A stretch of DNA of 12,678 nt from Acidiferrobacteraceae bacterium. GTDB taxonomy: Bacteria; Pseudomonadota; Gammaproteobacteria; Acidiferrobacterales; Acidiferrobacteraceae. Within the stretch, counting starts at the first letter, position 1. The number at the start of each line of letters is the position of its first letter. Positions 6,792 to 12,678 of the stretch are shown in pieces. The notes beneath the pieces are model-generated. The model was given only the letters and a program-made list of their open reading frames with translations, was not told where the DNA came from and searched no databases. The position numbers and the translations under genes were made by a program. The stretch spans positions 1-12,678 of the forward strand of contig DAHWKH010000133.1 in assembly GCA_027343725.1 (NCBI GenBank), written 5' to 3'.

Positions 6792-7772
6792 TTATTGCAG
6801 TCTCGGCATCGGCGCGAGAAATCGCTCGGCGAACGCTTGGCTCATGGTGGCCCCGAAATGGTCGGCGAATCGCGCCACGAGTCCGCGATGCGGCGAAAAA
6901 TCGACCACGTGCGGGGCCTTGAAGACGTGACGGGCCACCGTCCCGACGGTCCCGAAGCCGTCGATCAAGCCCAGGGCCCTTGCGCCTTGCCCGGTCCATA
7001 TGAGACCGCTGAACAGACCTGGGCTCGGCTTCAAGCGCGCGCCCCGGCCCTTGCGGACCGCGGCGATGAATTGCGCATGGATTTGCCGCAACAGCGTCTC
7101 GGCGAACGCCCGATGAGCGGGGGTCAGCGGCGAAAACGGGTCCAAGAAGTCCTTGTTCCGCCCAGCGATCAGCAAGCGCCGGGTGACGCCGATCTTGCGC
7201 ATGAGGCCCGTGTAGCCGAATCCGTCCATGAGCACCCCGATGGAGCCGACGAGGCTTGCGGGGTTGGCATAAATCCGATCGCTCGCAACCGCCACGTAAT
7301 AACACCCCGAGGCGCACAGGTCCTGGACGACCGTGTCGATCGGGATCCGCGGGTAGCGTCGCCGCAGGCGCCAGATCGCGGCGTTGATGTCGCTCGCCTG
7401 AACCGGGCTCCCGCCGGGGCTGTCGGCATCGAGGATGACGCCCGCGGGATGGGCCTTGAAAGCCGCGCGCAAGGCCGTATCGACGGCCCTCGCGCTCGCC
7501 GGCCCGTTTGCGCGGATCGTGCCGGTCAGACGTACGAGCGCCGTGAAGTGCCCGGCCGGCCCGGTCGCGCGCACCCGCCCGGCCTCGAAGGACACGATCA
7601 CCGCCAAGATCACGATCAGAAAGGCCAGCCGAAACGCGATCCGCCAGCGACGGCTGCGGCGCTCTTCGGTCAGCGCTGCGAACGCAAGCTTTTCCAGGGT
7701 CTCGCGCGCCCATCCGTCCGTCACCGGTTGCGGGTCGCTGCGCCCCGTTCGCTTGTCGTTGTCCTCGTTCAT
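6792..7772 (-). CDS. sppA: S49 family signal peptide peptidase (SppA/SohB-like)
   Basis: Membrane-bound serine peptidase of 326 aa, probably degrading leftover signal peptides or other membrane-embedded fragments. A cytoplasmic N-terminus (1-45) is followed by one transmembrane helix (about 46-62, FRLAFLIVILAVIVSF) and a single S49 domain. This is the short form, about half of E. coli SppA. ADSPGGSP lies at about 116-123. DLCASGCYYVAVASD holds the nucleophile Ser 155 (usual motif (A/G)SGGYY; here a Cys replaces a Gly). AGRNKDFLDPFSPLT holds the general-base Lys 207, and the Ser-Lys spacing of 52 matches the short-form dyad. PASLVGSIGVL follows the expected core pattern. The ATG at 7772 has AAGGGGGG just upstream. 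A 67-bp gap separates it from the HAD gene, and a candidate promoter sits there. Confidence 0.92.
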   Translation of the reverse strand: MNEDNDKRTGRSDPQPVTDGWARETLEKLAFAALTEERRSRRWRIAFRLAFLIVILAVIVSFEAGRVRATGPAGHFTALVRLTGTIRANGPASARAVDTALRAAFKAHPAGVILDADSPGGSPVQASDINAAIWRLRRRYPRIPIDTVVQDLCASGCYYVAVASDRIYANPASLVGSIGVLMDGFGYTGLMRKIGVTRRLLIAGRNKDFLDPFSPLTPAHRAFAETLLRQIHAQFIAAVRKGRGARLKPSPGLFSGLIWTGQGARALGLIDGFGTVGTVARHVFKAPHVVDFSPHRGLVARFADHFGATMSQAFAERFLAPMPRLQ

Positions 7773-7796
7773 GAGCCCCCCTTCGCGCGTCCTGCG

Positions 7797-7824
7797 ATCA
7801 TAGCCCGAGGCGCCGCGCGCGCAA
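7797..7824 (-). promoter_or_regulatory. Predicted sigma70 promoter upstream of sppA-surE-pcm-nlpD-rpoS
   Basis: Minus strand: -35 TTGCGC (7824-7819), 16-nt spacer, -10 TATGAT (7802-7797, 5 of 6 matches). The predicted start is near 7790, about 18 nt before the sppA ATG. This is the only sizeable gap in the seven-gene minus-strand run, so it could drive the sppA-to-rpoS part separately from rluC-HAD. Consensus match only. Confidence 0.45.
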
Positions 7825-7839
7825 GCCTCGATCGCGCCC

Positions 7840-8502
7840 TTATCCCGCCGCCTGATCGAGCCAGGCGCAGAACGCGGGGAAGGTGTCGAAGCAGGCCTCG
7901 GGCGCGTGGCGCATCAAGTCCCCGCGCTCATGCACGCCGTAACTGACCGCGACCGAGTCCATGCCGGCGCAGCGCGCCATCTCGAGGTCATAACTCGTGT
8001 CGCCGATCATGAGCGCGCGCTCCGGCGCGACGCCTGTGTGCGCGAGGATCTCGTTCAGCATGCAGGGATCCGGCTTTGAACGGGTCTCGTCGGCGCAGCG
8101 GCTGACCGCAAAAAGCGCCACAAGGCCGCTCACGCCCATGGCCGCCTCGAGCCCCTGACGCGATTTTCCGGTGGCGACGGCGAGCCGATAGCCGCGCCGC
8201 TGACAATCCCGTAGGCCCGCCTCCACGCCCGGGAACAACGGGGTCGGGGTCGCATCCCGGTGGAGGAAGTGTTCCCGGTAGCATCGGGCGACCTGCGCGC
8301 ACGTGTCGTCGTCCGCGTGCGGCAGGATCCGTGCCAGGGCCTCCTTCACCCCAAGCCCGATGGTGCGCCGGATGGCGGCATCGGCAAGCGGCGCCAGCCC
8401 GCATTCGCGCGCCGCCGCCTGAAAGCAGCGCACGATGCGCTCGGCCGAGTCCATCAGCGTGCCGTCCCAGTCGAAAATCAGGAGATCATACTTTCGCGTC
8501 AT
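7840..8502 (-). CDS. HAD-IA family phosphatase, phosphoglycolate-phosphatase-like
   Basis: Predicted small-molecule phosphatase of the haloacid dehalogenase superfamily, 220 aa, cytoplasmic. Motif I FDWDGTLMDS carries the nucleophile Asp 11 and acid/base Asp 13. A helical cap domain follows (about 20-85). Motif II is LAVATGKSRQGL (Thr), motif III the Lys in RSKPDP, and motif IV MIGDTSYDLEMA with the Mg-binding aspartates. The cap type and size resemble Gph-like enzymes, but the substrate is not evident. The ATG at 8502 has GGAG about 7 nt upstream, inside the 3' end of rluC; the genes overlap by 17 bp. A HAD gene directly after rluC and before an S49 peptidase is a recurrent gammaproteobacterial (for example Pseudomonas) arrangement, so a link to RluC or RNA metabolism has not been excluded. 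Confidence 0.92.
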   Translation of the reverse strand: MTRKYDLLIFDWDGTLMDSAERIVRCFQAAARECGLAPLADAAIRRTIGLGVKEALARILPHADDDTCAQVARCYREHFLHRDATPTPLFPGVEAGLRDCQRRGYRLAVATGKSRQGLEAAMGVSGLVALFAVSRCADETRSKPDPCMLNEILAHTGVAPERALMIGDTSYDLEMARCAGMDSVAVSYGVHERGDLMRHAPEACFDTFPAFCAWLDQAAG

Positions 8503-9430
8503 GCAACGACTCCAAAACCGCCGCGAGGTCGGGCGGCAGCGGTGCGATGATGTCCACCACGGCTTCGGTCGCCGGGTGCGGAAACGTCAGGTGGTGCGCA
8601 TGCAAAAACAAACGCGCGACACCGCGCGTACGCCAGAGCGCGTTGCGCGCCGCGTCACCGTAGCGGTCGTCACCGACCACCGGATGCCCGCTGTGCGCGG
8701 CGTGCACGCGGATTTGATGCGTGCGCCCGGTCACGAGATGCGCCTCCACGAGCGTTGCCTCCGGAAACCGCGCCGTGACCGCGAACTCGGTGAGGGAGGC
8801 CTTGCCGCCCGCGTGCACGACCACGCGCCGCTCGCTCCCCTCGGTGCGCCGCAGGGGCGCGGCGACGCGCGCAAGGCCCGTGGGCCAGCGGCCCTCGACC
8901 AGGGCGGTGTACGTCTTCTCGAACCGCCCCGCGCGCAAGGACTCCTGCAAGGCGCGCAACGCCGAGCGCCGCTTGGCGAGCAGCAGGCATCCGGAGGTGG
9001 AGCGATCGAGCCGGTGCACGAGTTCGAGCGCGCGCGCCGCCGGCCGCAGGCCGCGCAGGGCCTCGATCACACCAAAGGAGAGCGATGAGCCGCCGTGGAC
9101 TGCCATCCCGCTCGGCTTGTTCAAGACGAGCAGGTGCTCGTCTTCGAAAAGCACGCGGGTTTCGAGCCAGGCGAGCCCGGGCGGCTCGGGCGGCGGCGCG
9201 CGCACGGCGAGCGGCGGGATCCGCAATACGTCCCCCTCGCGCAGGCGGTAATCGGCCTTCCGGCGCCCCTTGTTGATGCGGATTTCGCCCTTGCGGACGA
9301 TTCGGTAAATATGGGTCCGGGGCACACCCTTGAGCGTGGCCAACAGGAAGTTATCCAGGCGCTGCCCGGAGCGTTCGGCATCGATCGTGATCCAGCGGAC
9401 CGCAGCAGCCGATCTGTTTTGCGACGACAT
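8486..9430 (-). CDS. rluC: 23S rRNA pseudouridine synthase RluC
   Basis: RluA-family enzyme of 314 aa. E. coli RluC makes pseudouridines 955, 2504 and 2580 in 23S rRNA. An S4 RNA-binding domain (about 22-75) reads GQRLDNFLLATLKGVPRTHI and RKGEIRINKGRRK. The catalytic domain follows with LNKPSGMAVHGGSSLSFGVI, then ELVHRLDRSTSGCLLLAK, whose Asp 142 is the catalytic aspartate (E. coli D144). TGRTHQIRVH and DDRYGD are also present. The ATG at 9430 gives the family length. It has no Shine-Dalgarno sequence; the bases before it are CCGTCCTCC. The frame is open far upstream across the antisense of rne, but those residues do not look like RluC. Divergent rluC/rne is the same arrangement as in E. coli. 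Confidence 0.95.
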   Translation of the reverse strand: MSSQNRSAAAVRWITIDAERSGQRLDNFLLATLKGVPRTHIYRIVRKGEIRINKGRRKADYRLREGDVLRIPPLAVRAPPPEPPGLAWLETRVLFEDEHLLVLNKPSGMAVHGGSSLSFGVIEALRGLRPAARALELVHRLDRSTSGCLLLAKRRSALRALQESLRAGRFEKTYTALVEGRWPTGLARVAAPLRRTEGSERRVVVHAGGKASLTEFAVTARFPEATLVEAHLVTGRTHQIRVHAAHSGHPVVGDDRYGDAARNALWRTRGVARLFLHAHHLTFPHPATEAVVDIIAPLPPDLAAVLESLHDAKV

Positions 9431-9446
9431 GGAGGACGGCCAAAGA

Positions 9447-9475
9447 TTGCCGGGGCGCAACCCGACTGCTATAGT
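9447..9475 (+). promoter_or_regulatory. Predicted extended -10 sigma70 promoter for rne
   Basis: -35 TTGCCG (9447-9452), 17-nt spacer, extended -10 TGC-TATAGT (9467-9475). The predicted start is near 9482, leaving a leader of about 264 nt before rne. A long leader fits RNase E, which in E. coli controls its own mRNA through a 361-nt leader. Confidence 0.65.
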
Positions 9476-9494
9476 GCGCTTTCGTATGCGGGCG

Positions 9495-9523
9495 ATAGTA
9501 GCAAGCTTTCCGCCCCCGTACAA
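9495..9523 (-). promoter_or_regulatory. Predicted extended -10 sigma70 promoter for rluC
   Basis: Minus strand: -35 TTGTAC (9523-9518, 4 of 6 matches), 17-nt spacer, extended -10 TGC-TACTAT (9503-9495). The predicted start near 9488 gives a 57-nt leader to the rluC ATG. The promoter lies inside the transcribed leader of rne and faces the rne promoter. Confidence 0.6.
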
Positions 9524-9533
9524 AACGATTTTC

Positions 9534-9555
9534 GGGGCGGCCTTTTGGCCGCCCC
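9534..9555 (+). promoter_or_regulatory. Perfect hairpin in the rne leader
   Basis: GGGGCGGCC, TTTT loop, GGCCGCCCC: a 9-bp GC stem without mismatches, about 50 nt after the predicted rne start and directly after an AU-rich stretch (ACAAAACGATTTT). No U-run follows on the plus strand, so it is not a normal intrinsic terminator. E. coli rne has leader hairpins used for autoregulation; equivalence is inference. Confidence 0.6.
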
Positions 9556-9722
9556 TAACGGGTTTCGCACACCTCACCCTGTTGGAGGAGTGCTCGAAAG
9601 CGGCCCCTTGCCGGGGCGACGGACAGTTCACGGCGTGGATGCTTGAGCGAACGGACGAATGACCGGTCGCCACCGTGGCTCGCATGGAACTCCCGGCCCT
9701 TGTATTCATCGGTAAGCGGGCG

Positions 9723-9741
9723 CGCCGCATTGCGGCGAGGA
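9723..9741 (+). promoter_or_regulatory. Hairpin adjoining the rne ribosome binding site
   Basis: CGCCGC, ATT loop, GCGGCG (9723-9737) runs directly into the Shine-Dalgarno GAGGA (9737-9741), 4 nt before the ATG. The stem shares one base with the ribosome binding site, so folding could affect access to it. This resembles the structure next to the start of E. coli rne in position, not in sequence. Confidence 0.5.
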
Positions 9742-9745
9742 ATTC

Positions 9746-11917
9746 ATGAAAAGAATGCTTTTTAACGCGACCCACTCGGAGGAATTGCGAGTGGCAATCG
9801 TCGATGGCCAGAAACTCGTGGATCTGGACATCGAATCGGCCAACTACCAGCAGAAAAAGGGCAACATCTACAAAGGGCGCGTGACCCGCGTCGAACCGAG
9901 CCTCGAGGCCGCGTTCGTCGATTACGGCTCCGAGCGCCAGGGCTTTCTGCCGCTCAAGGAAATCTCGCGGATCTACTTCAACGGCGACGGCAAGGCGGCA
10001 TCCGGCCAGGTCCGGATCAAGGACGTGCTGCGGGAAGGCCAGGAGATCATCGTCCAAATCGAGAAAGAGGAACGCGGCAACAAGGGCGCGGCCCTCACCT
10101 CCTTCGTAAGCCTCGCGGGCCGCTATCTCGTGCTCATGCCCAACAACCCGAAAGGTGGCGGGATCTCGCGGCGCATCGAGGGCGAGGAACGCGCCGAACT
10201 GCGGGACCTCATGGCCCAGCTGCAGCTCTCGGACGACTACTCGATCATTATCCGCACCGCCGGCATCGGCAAGAGCGTCGAGGAATTGCAGTGGGACCTC
10301 GACTATTTGGTGCAGCTGTGGGAGGCCATAAGCCGCGCCAGCGCCGAGCAGGCCGCGCCCTTCCTCATTTACCAGGAGAGCAGCCTCGTCATTCGCGCGA
10401 TCCGCGACTACCTGCGCAGCGACATTGGCGAGATCCTGATCGACAATCAGGATATCTATGAGCGCGGCCTCAAGTTCATGCAGCAGGTCATGCCGCAGAA
10501 CGTCGCCAAGCTCAAGTTGTACGAAGATGAAATCCCCCTGTTCTCGCGCTATCAGATCGAACACCAGATCGAGTCGGCGTTCTCGCGCGAGGTGCGCCTC
10601 GAATCCGGCGGCGCCGTGGTGTTCGACCACACCGAGGCATTGGTCACGATCGACGTGAACTCGGCGCGCGCCACCAAGGGCAGCGATATCGAGGAAACCG
10701 CGCTCAACACCAATCTCGAGGCCGCGGAAGAGATCGCGCGCCAGCTGCGGATCCGCGACCTCGGCGGGCTCATCGTCATCGACTTTATCGACATGACCCC
10801 GGCGCGCAACCAGCGCGCCGTCGAAACCCGCCTGCAGGAGGCCTTGAAGGCGGACCGCGCGCGCGTCCAGGTCGGCCGGATCTCACGCTTCGGCCTGCTC
10901 GAGATGTCGCGCCAGAGGCTGCGGCCGTCGCTCGGTGAATCCAACAGCCTGACGTGCCCGCGCTGCGAGGGCACGGGGCATATCCGCAGCGTCCCGTCCT
11001 CGGCCTTGCAGATCCTGCGCTTCATCCAGGAAGAGGCCATGAAGGAGAACACCGCGGCGCTGCACGTCCATCTGCCGTTACCGACGGCCACCTACCTCCT
11101 GAACGAGAAGCGCTACGAGATCAGCACCATCGAGTCGCGGCTCGGAACGCCGATCACGATCGTCCCGAGCATTGATCTCGAGACCCCGCATTACCGCATC
11201 CGGCGCCTGAAGGCCGACGAGCTCGAGACCGAGCGCGTGGCGGCAAGCTATCTCATCCCCATGGACACCGCGCCGAACGAGCCCGCGCGCGCGCCCGCGG
11301 CCGCGAGCCCCCTGGTCGAACGCCCGGCCGTCGGCCATTTGGCGCCGCTTTCGCCCTCGCCCGGGACCACACCCACGGCCTCGCAACCCAACGGCCTCAT
11401 CCGGACCTTCCTGCAACGCCTCTTGGGCGGACCACCGAAAGCGCCGGCCGCATCCGAGACGCCCGCACCGGCAAAGGTTCAGGACGCGCCCCGCCCCAAG
11501 CGCCGGCGTCCCCCCCGGACCCGGCCGACCGGGGCGACCGAAGCCGCGGGCCGCAGCGAGCGCGCACCAGATGCGCGCAGCGAGCGCTCCGCGGAGAAGC
11601 CGGCCCAAGGCCCGGACCACGCGGCCAAGGCCGAACGGCCGGGACGGGGGCGGAGTCACCGTCCCCGCCGCGGCGGGCGCGGGCGCCACGGCGGGGAACG
11701 CGGCGAGAACCGGGCGGCGCCATCGAGCGCCACCGAGACGGCCGGCCCGGAAAAGGCCGCCTCGCCATCCGAGCGCCGCGAGCCCTTGCCGGCCTCGAAC
11801 CCGCCCGCAGCGACACCAACGCCCGCTCCGGCCCGTCACGACGAGATCGCTGATCGGTCAGAGTCGGTCGGCATGGAACGGCCGTCTTCGCGCGCGACCG
11901 AGGATCAGGGCAGTTAG
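9746..11917 (+). CDS. rne: Ribonuclease E
   Basis: Essential endoribonuclease for mRNA decay and rRNA/tRNA processing, 723 aa (E. coli 1061; the difference is in the C-terminal tail). The catalytic half (about 1-510) aligns residue for residue with E. coli. An S1 domain lies at about 36-118 (GNIYKGRVTRVEPSLEAAFV). The Mg ligands are Asp 303 (TIDVNSARATKG) and Asp 346 (VIDFIDM), and the Zn-link is Cys 404/Cys 407 (CPRCEGTG). FGLLEMSRQRLRPSLGES is also typical. The tail (about 510-723) is Pro/Ala/Arg/Glu-rich and probably disordered. It has a short amphipathic segment NGLIRTFLQRLLGG (549-562), a likely membrane-binding helix, and basic RNA-binding patches near 585-592 and 631-656. The strong Shine-Dalgarno GAGGA sits 4 nt before the ATG. 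Length and tail favour RNase E over RNase G. Confidence 0.97.
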   Translation: MKRMLFNATHSEELRVAIVDGQKLVDLDIESANYQQKKGNIYKGRVTRVEPSLEAAFVDYGSERQGFLPLKEISRIYFNGDGKAASGQVRIKDVLREGQEIIVQIEKEERGNKGAALTSFVSLAGRYLVLMPNNPKGGGISRRIEGEERAELRDLMAQLQLSDDYSIIIRTAGIGKSVEELQWDLDYLVQLWEAISRASAEQAAPFLIYQESSLVIRAIRDYLRSDIGEILIDNQDIYERGLKFMQQVMPQNVAKLKLYEDEIPLFSRYQIEHQIESAFSREVRLESGGAVVFDHTEALVTIDVNSARATKGSDIEETALNTNLEAAEEIARQLRIRDLGGLIVIDFIDMTPARNQRAVETRLQEALKADRARVQVGRISRFGLLEMSRQRLRPSLGESNSLTCPRCEGTGHIRSVPSSALQILRFIQEEAMKENTAALHVHLPLPTATYLLNEKRYEISTIESRLGTPITIVPSIDLETPHYRIRRLKADELETERVAASYLIPMDTAPNEPARAPAAASPLVERPAVGHLAPLSPSPGTTPTASQPNGLIRTFLQRLLGGPPKAPAASETPAPAKVQDAPRPKRRRPPRTRPTGATEAAGRSERAPDARSERSAEKPAQGPDHAAKAERPGRGRSHRPRRGGRGRHGGERGENRAAPSSATETAGPEKAASPSERREPLPASNPPAATPTPAPARHDEIADRSESVGMERPSSRATEDQGS

Positions 11918-11933
11918 GACCTGATCAACGCCG

Positions 11934-11960
11934 GGGCCCGCCGCTGGACGGTCCGGGCCC
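11934..11960 (+). terminator. Hairpin after rne, possible transcript end
   Basis: GGGCCCG / CGGGCCC (7 bp) with an inner CCG/CGG pairing around a CTGGA loop and a 2-nt bulge, 17 bp after the rne stop. No U-tract follows, so it may stabilise the 3' end or work with Rho rather than act as a classic intrinsic terminator. Confidence 0.4.
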
Positions 11961-12133
11961 ACGGTCACGGTGTCTGGGGGGAGGAACGGAAAACGCGCTG
12001 ATCCGAGCGGCCAATGGTATGCGGGCCAAGCGTCCGACGAATCGAATGGCGGCGGCCTGCTCGGCATGCGCGGGGCGCGCAAAACCTTGAAGAAAGCCGC
12101 GGCCGGCGACCTGCCCGCCCGCGAACCGACGCG

Positions 12134-12154
12134 AAAACGGCCGGACTCGGCCAT
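12134..12154 (-). terminator. Likely intrinsic terminator of tolC
   Basis: Read on the minus strand: GGCCG, AGTC loop, CGGCC, extendable by a G-U and an A-U pair, followed by a GTTTT run. It lies 15 bp past the tolC stop at 12170. The stem is short but GC-only at its core. Confidence 0.5.
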
Positions 12155-12169
12155 TGCAAGCCTCACCGT

Positions 12170-12678
12170 CTAGGGAGACTGCGTCTTTTTCGAAACGGAT
12201 CGGTAAGTCCAATGGGAATGCATCATCCCGCTGATGAGGGCGACGTCCCGCTCAGTCAGGATCCCGGCCGCCGCTTTCAGCTCAAAACCCTCCAAAAGCG
12301 TGTCATACCGGGATCGCGCAAGGTCGCGGCGCGCAATATAGAGCTCATGCTCCGCATTCAAAACGTCGAGGCTTATACGGATTCCGAGACGGTAGCCGAT
12401 CCGATTTCCCTTCACGGCCAGCTGACCTGCGGATACCGCCGCCTTCAAGGCCTCGATTTTGGCCAAACCGCTCAGGATTCCCGAGTAGGCCTTGCGCACG
12501 GCGGTTGCCGCCTGCCGGCGGGCGGCGAGTAATCCCGCCCGCGCCCTGCGCCCCTCGTTTGTGACGGCATCCACCTGTGCCATCGTCCGCCCGCCGCTAA
12601 AAATCGGCACGGTCACGCGCGCCCCCACCGCCCAGGAGCGCATGCGCGTGCTGTAGTTTTGCGGGATGTCCAGGTTTC
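12170..12678 (-). CDS. tolC: TolC-family outer-membrane channel, partial (N-terminus beyond right edge)
   Basis: C-terminal 168 residues of an outer-membrane factor that forms the exit duct of type I secretion or RND/ABC efflux systems. The visible part starts NLDIPQNYSTRMRSWAVGAR, then VTVPIFSGGRTMAQVD, the TolC (P-[IL]-[FY]-x-G-G) strand-to-helix turn. A long alpha-helical hairpin follows (QAATAVRKAYSGILSGLAKI) and then VLNAEHELYIARRDLARSRYDTLLE, equivalent to the E. coli DVLDATTTLYNAKQELANARY segment. FELKAAAGILTERDVALI is near the end. The reading frame continues without a stop to the window edge, so an ATG at 12643 is internal. The gene converges on rne with a 252-bp gap. Without the N-terminus or neighbours I cannot tell whether it serves secretion or drug efflux; many gammaproteobacteria carry several paralogues. 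Confidence 0.93.
   Translation of the reverse strand, partial: NLDIPQNYSTRMRSWAVGARVTVPIFSGGRTMAQVDAVTNEGRRARAGLLAARRQAATAVRKAYSGILSGLAKIEALKAAVSAGQLAVKGNRIGYRLGIRISLDVLNAEHELYIARRDLARSRYDTLLEGFELKAAAGILTERDVALISGMMHSHWTYRSVSKKTQSP

Larger units (their letters stand above)
9431..9745. other. Divergent rluC/rne control region
   Basis: A 315-bp non-coding stretch. It holds two facing promoters (9447-9523), an AU-rich single-stranded stretch (9518-9533), a perfect 9-bp hairpin (9534-9555), a less structured middle part, and a second hairpin directly before the rne ribosome binding site (9723-9737). Short open frames here have no convincing start signals. Most of the region becomes the roughly 264-nt rne leader. 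Confidence 0.75.

Noticed and set aside
6084..7946. 620-aa plus-strand open frame
   Set aside because: Antisense to surE and sppA, both with intact active-site motifs; Arg/Gly/Ala/Asp-rich composition typical of an antisense shadow.
9534..9555. rne leader hairpin as an intrinsic terminator
   Set aside because: No U-run directly follows on either strand, and it sits between a promoter and its gene.
9590..9646. Short upstream peptide frame in the rne leader (GTG start)
   Set aside because: The GGAGGA lies directly against the GTG with no spacing, so initiation is unlikely; no leader-peptide feature such as a codon run.
9431..10630. Long open frame on the minus strand continuing rluC upstream across rne
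   Set aside because: It is antisense to the highly conserved rne catalytic core and shows no RluC-like residues; GC-rich antisense frames often stay open. The rluC promoter also lies downstream of it.
11970..12173. 67-aa plus-strand frame between rne and tolC
   Set aside because: GTG start without a Shine-Dalgarno sequence, low-complexity Gly/Arg/Ala content, and it covers the tolC terminator; no family recognised. A real small protein is not fully excluded but is unsupported.
11925..12212. 95-aa minus-strand frame overlapping the tolC 3' end
   Set aside because: Overlaps tolC by about 43 bp in another frame, with no convincing ribosome binding site and non-protein-like composition.
1..12678. 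CRISPR arrays, insertion sequences, prophage, toxin-antitoxin or defence genes, tRNA/rRNA genes
   Set aside because: No repeats with regular spacing, transposase or phage motifs, or RNA gene signatures were seen; the content is conserved core genes throughout.

Overview
The window is about 12.7 kb of GC-rich DNA (rough impression 63-66% G+C) from a gammaproteobacterium. The order surE-pcm-nlpD-rpoS, a divergent rluC/rne pair and a convergent tolC all point to that class. A high-GC, free-living lineage (Chromatiales/Acidiferrobacter-like or Pseudomonas-like) seems likely, but I cannot name the genus from the sequence alone. No mobile element, CRISPR array, tRNA or rRNA was seen.

Layout, left to right. 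(1) Positions 1-3127, minus strand: alaC (PLP aminotransferase), hom (homoserine dehydrogenase, 4-bp GTGA overlap) and thrC (threonine synthase, cut by the left edge). This is an alanine/threonine amino-acid operon. (2) Positions 3272-3667, plus strand: a small Mth938-like (DUF498) protein, divergent from alaC. It ends one base from the convergent stop of rpoS. (3) Positions 3669-9430, minus strand: a seven-gene co-directional run in the order rluC, HAD phosphatase, sppA-like S49 peptidase, surE, pcm, nlpD, rpoS. Junctions are tight: rluC/HAD overlap by 17 bp, sppA TAA directly abuts surE GTG, and pcm/nlpD share a TAGTG. The only clear gap (67 bp, before sppA) holds a plausible promoter. (4) Positions 9431-9745: a 315-bp divergent control region with overlapping, face-to-face rluC and rne promoters and a structured rne leader. 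(5) Positions 9746-11917, plus strand: rne (RNase E), with catalytic residues at exactly the E. coli positions. (6) Positions 11918-12169: a gap with one hairpin for the rne 3' end and a likely tolC terminator. (7) Positions 12170-12678, minus strand: the C-terminal part of a TolC-family outer-membrane factor, cut by the right edge.

The genes are core functions: amino-acid synthesis, stationary-phase sigma factor with its usual protein/nucleotide repair partners, envelope maintenance, 23S rRNA pseudouridylation and RNA decay. No new defence or mobile system is visible. The most interesting signals are regulatory: two divergent gene pairs with mutually overlapping promoters, the structured rne leader, an AT-rich codon island in nlpD upstream of rpoS, and the direct joining of two gene blocks that usually sit apart.
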